Below, in pieces: positions 16,378-24,176 of a stretch of DNA of 27,849 nucleotides. Each line of letters begins with the position of its first letter. Within the stretch, counting starts at the first letter, position 1. The stretch comes from Candidatus Accumulibacter vicinus (GTDB lineage Bacteria > Pseudomonadota > Gammaproteobacteria > Burkholderiales > Rhodocyclaceae). The notes beneath the pieces are model-generated. The model made no database searches. It had not been told where the DNA came from and saw only the letters and a program-made list of their open reading frames with translations. Position numbers and translations under genes: made by a program. The DNA is taken from contig DIME01000068.1 in the NCBI GenBank assembly GCA_002425405.1, positions 1 through 27,849 of the forward strand, read 5' to 3'.

Positions 16378-17833
16378 GTCGCCCTCGCTATTAGCGGGGA
16401 GATTTGACGGATGAAAAACTTCGTCGTGCCAGGTCTAGCCGCGACCGCGTCACAGAGGTCTATCAGTGAGCAGGCCTGATGGGACATGGTCTCGGGGGGT
16501 CACAAAGCCCTATCAACGGGCAGATCTGACGGACGCAGACACGCCACCACACCAACGTAATCACTCTCGGGTCACAAAGCCCTATCAACGGGCAGGTCTG
16601 ACGGACGCGCGTTCCTGCTGCTCAAGATGCGCCGGGAGGTGGTCACAAAGCCCTATCAACGGGCAGGTCTGACGGACGGACGAAGGAAGACAGACTTCGC
16701 CCGTCCGATGTGAGTCACAAAGCCCTATCAACGGGCAGGTCTGACGGACGCCGGGAATCGGCAGCAAAACCCTGGAAAGGATGAGGTCACAAAGCCCTAT
16801 CAACGGGCAGGTCTGACGGACGGCTGAACGATCCGGCAACAGGTCCGGCCGACGTAAAGTCACAAAGCCCTATCAACGGGCAGGTCTGACGGACTATGCG
16901 GAGTAGTGGCGATGCTCGCCCTCCCTATCAAGTCACAAAGCCCTATCAACGGGCAGGTCTGACGGACTGTCTTGTCCCGCACTTCGTCGCTGCGCCCAGA
17001 GAAGTCACAAAGCCCTATCAACGGGCAGGTCTGACGGACCGCATGTACGCAGGCTTGTCCTAAACCCTCACACTCGTCACAAAGCCCTATCAACGGGCAG
17101 GTCTGACGGACCCGACGAGGGAACGACCTTCACCTGGACCGCCGCCGCGTCACAAAGCCCTATCAACGGGCAGGTCTGACGGACAGAGGGTGGAGGTCAT
17201 CCTGTACTAGTGTCCCGCTGTCACAAAGCCCTATCAACGGGCAGGTCTGACGGACCACCCGTCAACATTTCAGACAAGTAGGGGGACTCCGGTCACAAAG
17301 CCCTATCAACGGGCAGGTCTGACGGACCCGGAAACGGCGGCGCACCCGATCGTCGACGCCTTGCACGTCACAAAGCCCTATCAACGGGCAGGTCTGACGG
17401 ACGGTGCGTTGCAACGCACCCCAACCCCAACAAAGAAGTCACAAAGCCCTATCAACGGGCAGGTCTGACGGACCCAGGTGCCCGCACTTGTCCCAAGCTC
17501 CGCTGTTGTTGTCACAAAGCCCTATCAACGGGCAGGTCTGACGGACGCAAGCCTGCCCTTGCCCTTGCAGCAGCACTTGTAGTCACAAAGCCCTATCAAC
17601 GGGCAGGTCTGACGGACCTGCGTTGTCGGTCGCCGACACCAGCCCGGAATTAGGTCACAAAGCCCTATCAACGGGCAGGTCTGACGGACTCGGTGTGGAT
17701 TCGGTTATCAACCACCGCCCTTGATGTCACAAAGCCCTATCAACGGGCAGGTCTGACGGACCTCGGCTCGCGCTGGCGACGGCTTCCGGCAATCAAGGTC
17801 ACAAAGCCCTATCAACGGGCAGGTCTGACGGAC
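16378..17833 (-). CRISPR. CRISPR array: 19 good 36-nt repeats, 18 spacers, plus 2 decayed repeats
   Basis: Conserved repeats start at 16499 and then at 16571, 16642, 16714, 16786, 16859, 16932, 17004, 17076, 17149, 17220, 17292, 17367, 17438, 17511, 17582, 17654, 17726 and 17798. Each is 36 nt; spacers are about 35-39 nt. On the minus strand the repeat begins GTCCGTCAGACCT and ends GGGCTTTGTGAC. GCCC-GTTGATA-GGGC forms a hairpin followed by exactly 8 nt (TTTGTGAC), the expected crRNA handle. The repeat at 16499 has one change. Decayed copies lie at 16449-16485 and about 16378-16412, so decay increases toward cas6. That places the leader at the high-coordinate end with transcription on the minus strand, which the terminator also supports. 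I recognise none of the spacers. Confidence 0.97.
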
Positions 17834-17946
17834 AGTGCCTTCCGGAACCCTTGCCCTGCCTGCCTTTCCGGGGCGGAAAAGGTGAACGGGGTCAAGAACC
17901 GGGCCAATAATGCTTCCATCATCCCTCGGAAAATTCTTCCTGTACT
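17834..17946 (-). promoter_or_regulatory. Leader-side flank of the CRISPR array
   Basis: About 113 bases lie between the first repeat at the leader end and the repeat-like element at 17947. It contains an imperfect inverted repeat (CCTTTCCG...CGGAAAAGG, 17863-17882) and AT-rich stretches, but no convincing -35/-10 pair. It may be leader, or it may include a stranded spacer of the second repeat family next to the 17947 element. Confidence 0.45.
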
Positions 17947-17984
17947 CTTTCAATCCCTTGCAGCGGGGTGAACGTCGAAGAAAC
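17947..17984 (-). repeat. Solitary CRISPR-repeat-like element of a different family
   Basis: On the minus strand this 38-nt element begins GTTTCTTCGACG and ends AAGGGATTGAAAG. ATTGAAAG is the classic 8-nt type III/I handle, and it follows a CCC...GGG mini-hairpin, the normal geometry of a repeat. It differs entirely from the 36-nt repeat of the array. A diverged copy sits at 19639-19676 in the second copy of the duplicated block, where the handle reads ATTGACCG. It is likely the remnant of a second array once served by the adjacent cas1. Confidence 0.5.
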
Positions 17985-18319
17985 CTGTCGAATGGTCAAG
18001 GAGCGAGGCGACGGCGTCAGTCTACCACGTTCCCGCGCGCATCAGGCGTCGTCGAGATGCCAGAAACGCGGAGCAGCGGTCGTGCCGCCCAGCCAGTGCC
18101 CAGTTCTCGCGCCTGCAGGTGAATGGAGCCTGCGCCACGACAGACTCTCGCTCCGCCAGCCAATGCTTCCCGCAAGCAAGCGCTCCCAGGCTCGGTAAAC
18201 CACTCTCCGCCGCCCATCGTGCAGCAGGCAGCGATCGCCCTCGGTCTGAAAGTCGTCGGGAGCGAGTTCCGACTTCAGTAGTCTGGCACTGAAGCGGTCG
18301 GTGAGCGGCCGCAGTGGTT
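17951..18319. repeat. Direct duplication, copy A: cas1 tail plus leader-like DNA
   Basis: This segment aligns with 19643-20011 at a constant offset of 1692 bases, with scattered substitutions and one compensating pair of single-base indels (near 18101 and 18126). It covers the last 90 or so codons of cas1, the stop, and the downstream leader-like sequence including the repeat-like element. Similarity ends sharply at 18319. Confidence 0.9.
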
Positions 18320-18527
18320 TCAAAAACCGAAAACTGTGCCGCGTGAAGTATAAGCAAACGGCTTCCCCGGCACGGCATCGAACGACTCCAGCGCCACTTC
18401 GGCTAACCTCTGCACTGATCTCCTCGGCGCTCAGCAACTTGCCGCCAGACTCGATATGGGCCTTGCGCGCTGCCAGTGCCAGACGCCTGGCTCGCTGGTA
18501 GTCTGAATTTGAAGTGCTTTGCCGCAT
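18042..18527 (-). pseudogene. Chimeric ORF: unknown N-terminus fused to duplicated cas1 tail
   Basis: A 161-codon frame. Its first 65 or so residues (MRQSTSNSDYQRARRLALAA, then GGKLLSAEEISAEVS) belong to an unrecognised gene with a good ribosome binding site (AGAGGAA, 9 bases before the ATG). At 18319 it runs into the duplicated cas1 C-terminus (LTDRFSARLLKSELAPDDFQ onward). A pair of indels also scrambles a dozen residues near the end relative to the other copy. The cas1 part lacks all catalytic residues. This looks like a recombination product rather than a functional gene, although the N-terminal part could still be expressed. Confidence 0.75.
18323..18352 (-). repeat. 30-nt inverted repeat, left copy
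   Basis: On the minus strand it reads TATACTTCACGCGGC, then a variable 4-nt stretch, then TTTTCGGTTTT. It matches 20586-20615 on the plus strand at 26 of 30 positions. It begins 3 bases from the end of duplication copy A. Together the two copies enclose about 2.3 kb carrying vapBC, the methylase relic and truncated cas1. They may be ends of a mobile element or dispersed promoter-like repeats. Confidence 0.6.
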
Positions 18528-18584
18528 ACGGGTTTCCTCTACATCGATTTCCGGAGAACATGCGCCGCGGCTTCGCCTATCGCG

Positions 18585-18866
18585 TCATATCACCCCGTGC
18601 CCCAGGTCGGCCATGACGCCGGTGCCGAGCGCGCCGAACGGCGGATTCATCGCCACCAAATCGGAAGGCTTTGCGAGTGAGATCGATCAGGCGCAAGCCT
18701 TCCAGCGCATCCTGGGCAAACAGGCGGCCCTGGTAGGTCGCCTTCGCCGCCCGGCCATAATCTCTCAGGGCGACGCACAGGTGGTCTTCGGCCCTTTGCC
18801 AGGTTCCTTGCGCACCTCGTTGACGAAGCGCTGCAGGCGATTTCTTGTGGTTTGGTCGAAGGCCAT
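18585..18866 (-). pseudogene. Frameshifted relic of an Eco57I/PglX-type DNA adenine methyltransferase
   Basis: From 18866 the minus strand encodes MAFDQTTRNRLQRFVNEVRK, the typical start of large restriction or BREX-type methyltransferases. After a frame change it continues DHLCVALRDYGRAAKATYQ and FAQDALEGLRLIDLTRKAF. After one more single-base shift it reads DLVAMNPPFGALGTGVMA up to a TGA at 18585. NPPF is the catalytic motif IV of N6-adenine methyltransferases. Family members have about 1000 or more residues, so most of the gene is deleted. It begins 4 bases after the vapC stop. Confidence 0.75.
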
Positions 18867-18870
18867 GGAC

Positions 18871-19296
18871 TCAGCCGAATTCCAGGGTGAGGCCCAGGCG
18901 TTGTGCATTGACGCCCTGCTTGTGATCCAGGGTAGCGAAACGCTGAACTCCCAACTCCTGGGCGACGGCGATGTGCAAGGCATCGGCGCCCCGAAGCCCC
19001 TGCTCAAAATCATCCACCAGAGCCGCCGCCGCGCGGTAAGCGACCCGCGAGACGGGCGTCAAGGTCAGTCCGCCGGCGCTGAGTTGCTCGAAGAGAACGA
19101 GCACTTCCTTGGCCTGCCGGCTGAGCAGTTGGCCGATGCGGGTCTTGAGGGCAATGGCGCTGTGGAACTCGGTCAGTGTCCAGTCGGCGCTGACCAGCGT
19201 CTCGGACAGATCTTCGAACCACTGTTCCACCCGGGCCGTTCCTGTCTCCGGTGTCAACAAAGCCACCCAGACACTGGTGTCGGTGTAGATCATCAA
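18871..19296 (-). CDS. vapC: VapC-type PIN-domain toxin (ribonuclease)
   Basis: A 141-residue PIN-domain protein. The conserved acidic residues are visible: Asp in IYTDTSVWVALL, Glu in TLTEFHSAIALK, Asp in GADALHIAVAQE and Asp in FATLDHKQG. Such toxins are magnesium-dependent ribonucleases held inactive by the partner antitoxin. The start at 19296 overlaps the antitoxin stop by 4 bases. The frame is complete and looks functional, in contrast to the decayed genes around it. Confidence 0.9.
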   Translation of the reverse strand: MMIYTDTSVWVALLTPETGTARVEQWFEDLSETLVSADWTLTEFHSAIALKTRIGQLLSRQAKEVLVLFEQLSAGGLTLTPVSRVAYRAAAALVDDFEQGLRGADALHIAVAQELGVQRFATLDHKQGVNAQRLGLTLEFG

Positions 19297-19547
19297 AAAC
19301 GATCGGCTTGCCGCATCGCCTCGACAACCGGTTCGCCCATGGGCAGGTTGGCGCGCAGTGCCTGCGCCTGTTTCAGAAACGCCGTTTTATCGAAGGACTC
19401 CGTCGCCATGGGTCGCAAGCGCAGATCGCCTGTTGACGTGACTTCGATTTCCAGAGCGTCACCCGCCTTGACATGCGCCTGGCGGGCACACTCGCCAGGG
19501 ATGCGTACCGCCAGGCTGTTGCCCCATTTAGCCAGATGTACTTTCAT
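19293..19547 (-). CDS. vapB: VapB-type antitoxin, AbrB/MazE fold
   Basis: An 84-residue protein. The start at 19547 (MKVHLAKWGNSLAVRIP) has GGAGAA a few bases upstream; the longer open frame has no family similarity. The N-terminal 45 residues follow the AbrB/MazE swapped-hairpin pattern (WGNSLAVRIPxxxxxxxxVKAGDxLEI). The C-terminal 35 residues are the toxin-binding tail. It binds DNA to repress its own promoter and neutralises the adjacent VapC. Confidence 0.9.
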   Translation of the reverse strand: MKVHLAKWGNSLAVRIPGECARQAHVKAGDALEIEVTSTGDLRLRPMATESFDKTAFLKQAQALRANLPMGEPVVEAMRQADRF

Positions 19548-19553
19548 GCATGG

Positions 19554-19594
19554 TTTCTCCACGAAGTATAGCCGCGTATCTACAGTATCACGCG
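19554..19594 (-). promoter_or_regulatory. Probable vapBC promoter and operator
   Basis: On the minus strand TATACT lies shortly upstream of the vapB ribosome binding site and could be a -10 element. Just ahead of it, CGCGT...ACGCG (19573-19594) forms an inverted repeat of the kind VapBC complexes bind. The assignment is by position and symmetry only. Confidence 0.35.
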
Positions 19595-19642
19595 GGGTCG
19601 TTTTTGACCATGACTTCGCGGGTGCAGGTTCCTTGACTCGGT

Positions 19643-20011
19643 CAATACCTTGCAGCGGGGTGAACGTCGAAGAAACCTGTCGAATTGTCAAGGAGCACAG
19701 CGACGGCGTCAGCCTACCATGCCCCCGCGCGCATCAGGCGTCGTCGAGATGCCAGAAACGCGGAGCAGCGGTCGTGCCACCCAGCCAGTGCGCCAGTTCT
19801 CGCGCCTGCAGGTGAATGAGCCTGCGCCACGACAGACTCTCGCCCCGCCAGCCAATGCTTCCCGCAAGCAAGCGCTCCCAGGCTCGGTAAACAAGTCCTC
19901 GCCGCCCATCGTGCAGCAGGCAGCGATCGCCCTCGGTCTGAAAGTCGTCGGGAGCGAGTTCCGACTTCAGTAGTCTGGCGCTGAAGCGGTCGGCGAGCGG
20001 CCGCAGTGGTT
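19643..20011. repeat. Direct duplication, copy B: inside and after the longer cas1
   Basis: This is the partner of 17951-18319. In this copy the cas1 part is continuous with the rest of the cas1 frame, so it is probably the parental arrangement. The leader-like part now leads into vapBC rather than into an array, and the repeat-like element at its end has lost the ATTGAAAG handle. Confidence 0.9.
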
Positions 20012-20603
20012 CGACGAGGTCCATCAGCAGTGTCGGCCGGCCATCCTCGGCGGAGTGGTAGAACCCTCCTGAGACGTCGAGGCCGGCTGCGGTAGCCCCC
20101 ACCTCGACCTCGTTGAGCAGCAGGGTATAAACCAGCGAGAGCACGGAATTGACCGGATCGGGCGGCGGATGCTGACGGCGCTGCTCGAAAACGAAGAGGC
20201 TGCCTTCCAGATGCTGACGCAAACCGTCGAAGAACGCCCGCGCCGCGGCATCCTCATGGCCACGCAGGGTATTCAGATCCAGGCAATGGTGGCTGGCCAG
20301 CAGCCCGTCGGCGATCTCGTGCCGTCCAGGGACGCGCCACTGCCGCAGCAGCCGGCCGTGACCGCGAAGTTTCGCCTGCACCAGTGCGCGGGCGACAGTC
20401 ATGCACCGGACTGGATCGTCCATCGCCTGGTATTGCTGCTTGCGGCGCATGACTTGGCGACCGGGCTTTGCCAGCAGGCTGCCGCGAAAACCGCCGCGTA
20501 GTGACGAAAAAATCACCGAAAAATCCAGTACCCAAGCAACGCACGATCCGGGGCCGGATTCAAGACTGTGACCTCCATTGCTGCCTATACTTCGCGCGGC
20601 CAA
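19734..20603 (-). pseudogene. cas1: cas1 lacking its N-terminal domain
   Basis: The open frame is 289 codons, but Cas1 similarity starts only near residue 35 (GGFRGSLLAKPGRQVMRRKQ, about 20501). About 75-80 residues of the usual N-terminal beta domain are missing and replaced by unrelated sequence. The catalytic alpha-helical domain is complete. The metal ligands are Glu in GHEDAAARAFF (residue 117), His in GGFYHSAEDGRP (183) and Asp in LLMDLVEPLRPL (195); QHPPPDPVNSVLSLVYTLLL is the family hallmark. Cas1 integrates spacers with Cas2. No cas2 is found in the window, and loss of the N-terminal domain should prevent normal dimer formation, so this is most likely inactive. Confidence 0.85.
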
Positions 20604-20615
20604 ATTTTCGGTTTT
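20586..20615 (+). repeat. 30-nt inverted repeat, right copy
   Basis: This reads TATACTTCGCGCGGC, a variable stretch, then TTTTCGGTTTT, and is the inverted partner of 18323-18352. It lies between the broken start of cas1 and the flgK promoter and may mark the right edge of the inserted or rearranged DNA. Confidence 0.6.
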
Positions 20616-20732
20616 ACGTTAAGCCAATGTTGGGTTATAAAGAGAAGATCCGCGCCGCAATCGCAACGGGGCCGTGAATTAATCAATTAATCAACACTTT
20701 CTAATGGCCTGAGCAATTCCGCTCGCCGGGAC

Positions 20733-20759
20733 TAAATTTATCGCTGCAGGTGCCGTCTA
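20733..20759 (+). promoter_or_regulatory. Sigma-28 (FliA)-type promoter for flgK-flgL
   Basis: TAAATTTA (20733-20740), an 11-base spacer, then GCCGTCTA (20752-20759). The flagellar sigma-28 consensus is TAAAGTTT-N11-GCCGATAA, so spacing is exact and both boxes match well. It lies 27 bases before the flgK ATG, fitting late-class flagellar control. Confidence 0.7.
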
Positions 20760-20786
20760 CAGAATAGTCATAGAGGAACTCATGCC

Positions 20787-22823
20787 ATGGGCTCAGGAAT
20801 CATTGGTACCGCTCTCAGCGGTCTGCAGGCCGCTCAGTTCGGTCTGCAGACTACCGAACATAATATCGCCAACGCCAATACCCCGGGCTTTTCGCGGCAA
20901 CGGACGATCCAGGCGAGCAATTTTGCGCAGCAGACGGGTAGCGGCTTTTTCGGGCAGGGTACCCATGTGGTGACCGTCGAACGCATGTATAGCCGCTTTC
21001 TGACCGACCAGGTCAATCGTTCGCAGAGCAGCATGAGTCAACTCGACAGCTATGCCGCTCAAATCAGCCAGATCAACGACCTGCTCGCCGATCCGGCCAC
21101 TGGCTTGTCGCCAGCGTTACAGGGTTTCTTCACGAGTGTTCAGGAGGTTGCGGCCAATCCTTCACAGTTGGCGAGCCGTCAAATCATGGTCTCTGCGGCA
21201 CAGACCTTGAGCACTCGATACCAGTCGATGGGTGACCAGCTCGCCCAGATGTACGACGGAGTCAATGGTCAAATCGAGGCGACTGTCACCAGCATCAATG
21301 CCAACATCAAACAGATCGCATTGCTGAACCAGCAAATCCCCGTTGCCCAGGTCGCTACCGGCCAACCCGCCAACGATCTGCTGGATACCCGCGACCAGCT
21401 GGTTCTTGAGCTGAACAAGATGATCAAGGCAAAGATCACGACCAATAGCGATGGCAGTTACAATGTTTTCATCGGGAGCGGCCAGCAACTGGTCGCCGGC
21501 TCGATCACGATGGATCTCGCGACCATGTCATCACCGAGCGATCCTTCCCGGCGGGTGGTTGGCCAGGAGGGCGTGACTGGTGTCCACGAGATTCCGGAGT
21601 CGCTGCTCAACGGCGGCACTCTCGGCGGTTTGCTGACTTTCCGGAGCGAATCGCTGGATCAGGCGAGCAATGAACTGGGCCGCAACGCGATCTCGCTAGC
21701 GCTCACCTTCAACGCGCAGAGTGCTCTTGGGCAGGACCTGCTCGGTCAGTCGCAGCTCTCTTCTGCACCCACCAGCTTTACTCCGGATCTGTTCTCGGTG
21801 ACGTCGCCGAAGGTCATTGCAAACACCAACAATCCGCCTGGCAGCCCGACTGTTAGCGCTGCTTTTGTCAGCCCACCCCCGTTCAACGAAAACTTCTATA
21901 CCGATCTCGTAAGCAGCGATTACCGCCTGAGCGCAGACGCGAGTGGTGTGACGCTGACGCGTCTTGCCGACAATAAACAATGGAGCGGGGCTGATCTCGG
22001 GGAAATCAACACGAATCTGGCAAGCGATCCGCAGGGATTTACGCTGGATCCTTCTCCGACCCTGTTGGACGGTTCAAGTTATCTGATTCAGCCAACCCGC
22101 GACGCTGCCCGTAAACTCTCGGTCAATCCGGCGATTGTGGCGGACGCCCGCCTGATTACGGCGGCCGGGCCAATCCGCACTTCGACAGGGGCGACCAATA
22201 CCGGATTGGCCAAGGTGTCGGCAGGCAGTGTCGGAACAGGCTATGTGGCGGCTGTGGCAGGGATGCCGATGTCGCTGGAGTACCAGGGCGGCAATCTGCA
22301 AAACTTTCCGGTGGGTGCGCAGGTGTCGATCAATGGCGACGCTCCGGTGGTGATTGCTGCGACTACGGATGTCGTTCCTTACACGAGCGGGGCGACGATT
22401 ACTCTTCTCGACCCGCTGACGAGTACACCCGGCTTCAGTTTTACCATCACTGGCGTACCCAACAATGGCGACACCTTTTCAATTGCCAGGAATTCCGGTG
22501 CGCTCACCGATGGGCGTAACGCGCTGGCTTTGGCGCAGCTCCAGACGCAGCATACGATGGCCGGGAAATCCTCCTCCTTCCAGGAAGCCTATGCGCAATT
22601 GGTCAGCCAGACCGGTAGCAAGGCAAATCAGATACAGGTCAGTAGTGCGGCGCAGCAGGCCCTGCTGATCCAGGCCCAAGACAACCGCGAATCCCTCTCG
22701 GGGGTCAATCTCGACGAGGAAGCGGCCAATCTCATTCTTTATCAACAGGCCTATCAGGCCGCCGCCAAGGCTTTGCAAGTCAGTTCCAGTCTGTTCGACT
22801 TGATTCTGCAAATGTCGGCCTAA
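20787..22823 (+). CDS. flgK: Flagellar hook-filament junction protein 1 (HAP1)
   Basis: A 678-residue protein. The N-terminus GSGIIGTALSGLQAAQFGLQ followed by NIANANTPGFSRQR is the conserved D0/D1 segment of FlgK. The C-terminus GVNLDEEAANLILYQQAYQ with LQVSSSLFDLILQM is the matching C-terminal helix. The central 300-560 region is a variable surface domain. FlgK is exported and assembles between hook and filament with FlgL. The start at 20787 has GAGGAA 8 bases upstream; an ATG at 20782 is out of frame. flgJ, the usual upstream neighbour, is absent, and cas1 debris lies there instead. Confidence 0.96.
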   Translation: MGSGIIGTALSGLQAAQFGLQTTEHNIANANTPGFSRQRTIQASNFAQQTGSGFFGQGTHVVTVERMYSRFLTDQVNRSQSSMSQLDSYAAQISQINDLLADPATGLSPALQGFFTSVQEVAANPSQLASRQIMVSAAQTLSTRYQSMGDQLAQMYDGVNGQIEATVTSINANIKQIALLNQQIPVAQVATGQPANDLLDTRDQLVLELNKMIKAKITTNSDGSYNVFIGSGQQLVAGSITMDLATMSSPSDPSRRVVGQEGVTGVHEIPESLLNGGTLGGLLTFRSESLDQASNELGRNAISLALTFNAQSALGQDLLGQSQLSSAPTSFTPDLFSVTSPKVIANTNNPPGSPTVSAAFVSPPPFNENFYTDLVSSDYRLSADASGVTLTRLADNKQWSGADLGEINTNLASDPQGFTLDPSPTLLDGSSYLIQPTRDAARKLSVNPAIVADARLITAAGPIRTSTGATNTGLAKVSAGSVGTGYVAAVAGMPMSLEYQGGNLQNFPVGAQVSINGDAPVVIAATTDVVPYTSGATITLLDPLTSTPGFSFTITGVPNNGDTFSIARNSGALTDGRNALALAQLQTQHTMAGKSSSFQEAYAQLVSQTGSKANQIQVSSAAQQALLIQAQDNRESLSGVNLDEEAANLILYQQAYQAAAKALQVSSSLFDLILQMSA

Positions 22824-22833
22824 GGAGCGTCAC

Positions 22834-24150
22834 ATGCGTATCAGTACCAGTCAAGCCTACGGTTCTGGTTTGCGCGGCATCGAGCGTAGCCAGAATCAGC
22901 TCCTCAGGCTGCAGAATCAAATGTCCAGCGGGCGCCGCATGTTGACTTCGGCGGATGATCCCGTCGCCGCTGCCAGAGTGCTCACTGTTTCGCAGTCCAA
23001 GGACGTCGGCGTCCAATACGCACATAATCAGAGTGACGCGACCGCGCGACTTGGCCTGGTCGACAACCAGCTCGCCGCCTTGACCAATCTGCTGCAGAAC
23101 GTTCGTGAACGGGTCATTCAGGCGGGCAATACGGTGCTGTCCGACAGCGATCGCCAGGCCCTCGCCATTGATCTGGCGTCAAGCTTTGACGGCCTGCTCG
23201 GGATTGCCAATAGTCAGAGTGCCGAAGGTGACTACCTGTTTTCAGGTTACCAGGGAGCAACGATTCCGTTTGCCGGCAGTGCGACCTCCTCGGTCACTTA
23301 CGCAGGGGATGATGGCCAGCGTTTGCTGCAGGTGACCTCAACTCAACAGATGCCGAGCAATGTGGCCGGCAGCGATTTGTTCATGAATATCCGGGAAGGC
23401 AATGGCACCTTTGCGACGGCAGCCACGGGTAGCGGCGGTTTTCCCAACCAGGGTTCAGGGATTATTCAGCCGGGTTCGGTGCTCGATCTCGAGAAATGGC
23501 AAAGCGCCTTGAATTCCGGTTTCCCCTGGCAAGGGACGGGAAATTTCTCGCTACAGGTGCAGTTTTCATCGGTTGCAGGCGTCAGTAGTTACCAGTTGTT
23601 CGATGCTTCGACACCAGACTCGTCAGGTACGCCCCTGCCGGCCACGGCCGTCAGCCCGGTGTTGCCCTTTGTTTCGGGACAAGCCATTCCGCTGGTCACC
23701 ACCATCCCGGACGTTGACTTCGGCGCACAAGTGGTGATCAATGGTTTGCCTGCTGCCGGTGATACCTTCACGATCAAGCCGAGTGCCAACAAGAGTGTTT
23801 TTCAGACCATGCAGGAGCTGATCGGTCTGCTGAGTTCGCCACTGCTGGCTTCGGGCACGACAAGAACGGAATTCTCCGGCCAGTTGCAGGGGCACCTGAC
23901 CAATCTCGATCAGGTGCTTGTCAATGTCAGCCGCGTGCATACGACCGTGGGTGGGTACCTGCAGGAACTGGACGGCCTGAGCAGCAACTCCGAAGCGCTG
24001 GATATTCAGTATGCGCAGACCTTGTCGGACCTTCAGGACCTGGATTATGCGAAGGCGATCACCGACTTCACGATGCAGCAGGTCAACCTGGAAGCTGCGC
24101 AGAAGTCTTTTGTACAGATCAGCGGTCTGAGCCTTTTCAAATATCTCTGA
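22834..24150 (+). CDS. flgL: Flagellar hook-filament junction protein 3 (HAP3)
   Basis: A 438-residue flagellin-like protein. The N-terminus MRISTSQAYGSGLRGIERSQ, then LQNQMSSGRRMLTSADDPVA, is the FlgL/flagellin D0 helix. The C-terminus MQQVNLEAAQKSFVQISGLS with a final LFKYL is typical of FlgL. The extra central region (residues about 190-330) makes it longer than enterobacterial FlgL. AAGGAG overlaps the flgK stop and precedes the ATG, so the two genes form one operon, 10 bases apart. Confidence 0.96.
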   Translation: MRISTSQAYGSGLRGIERSQNQLLRLQNQMSSGRRMLTSADDPVAAARVLTVSQSKDVGVQYAHNQSDATARLGLVDNQLAALTNLLQNVRERVIQAGNTVLSDSDRQALAIDLASSFDGLLGIANSQSAEGDYLFSGYQGATIPFAGSATSSVTYAGDDGQRLLQVTSTQQMPSNVAGSDLFMNIREGNGTFATAATGSGGFPNQGSGIIQPGSVLDLEKWQSALNSGFPWQGTGNFSLQVQFSSVAGVSSYQLFDASTPDSSGTPLPATAVSPVLPFVSGQAIPLVTTIPDVDFGAQVVINGLPAAGDTFTIKPSANKSVFQTMQELIGLLSSPLLASGTTRTEFSGQLQGHLTNLDQVLVNVSRVHTTVGGYLQELDGLSSNSEALDIQYAQTLSDLQDLDYAKAITDFTMQQVNLEAAQKSFVQISGLSLFKYL

Positions 24151-24176
24151 TATCTCTGAGCCACAAGGACAGGGCC

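Noticed and set aside
16261..16449. Leader placed between cas6 and the array
   Set aside because: Repeat decay, the terminator orientation and the hairpin position all place the leader at the other end.
16466..17971. Several open frames through the CRISPR array
   Set aside because: They consist of the translated 36-nt repeat (for example KPYQRAGLTD or RQTCPLIGLCD) and have no independent coding signals.
18514..19815. 433-codon plus-strand open frame
   Set aside because: It runs antisense to vapBC, the methylase relic and the chimeric cas1 ORF, which all have clear family matches on the other strand.
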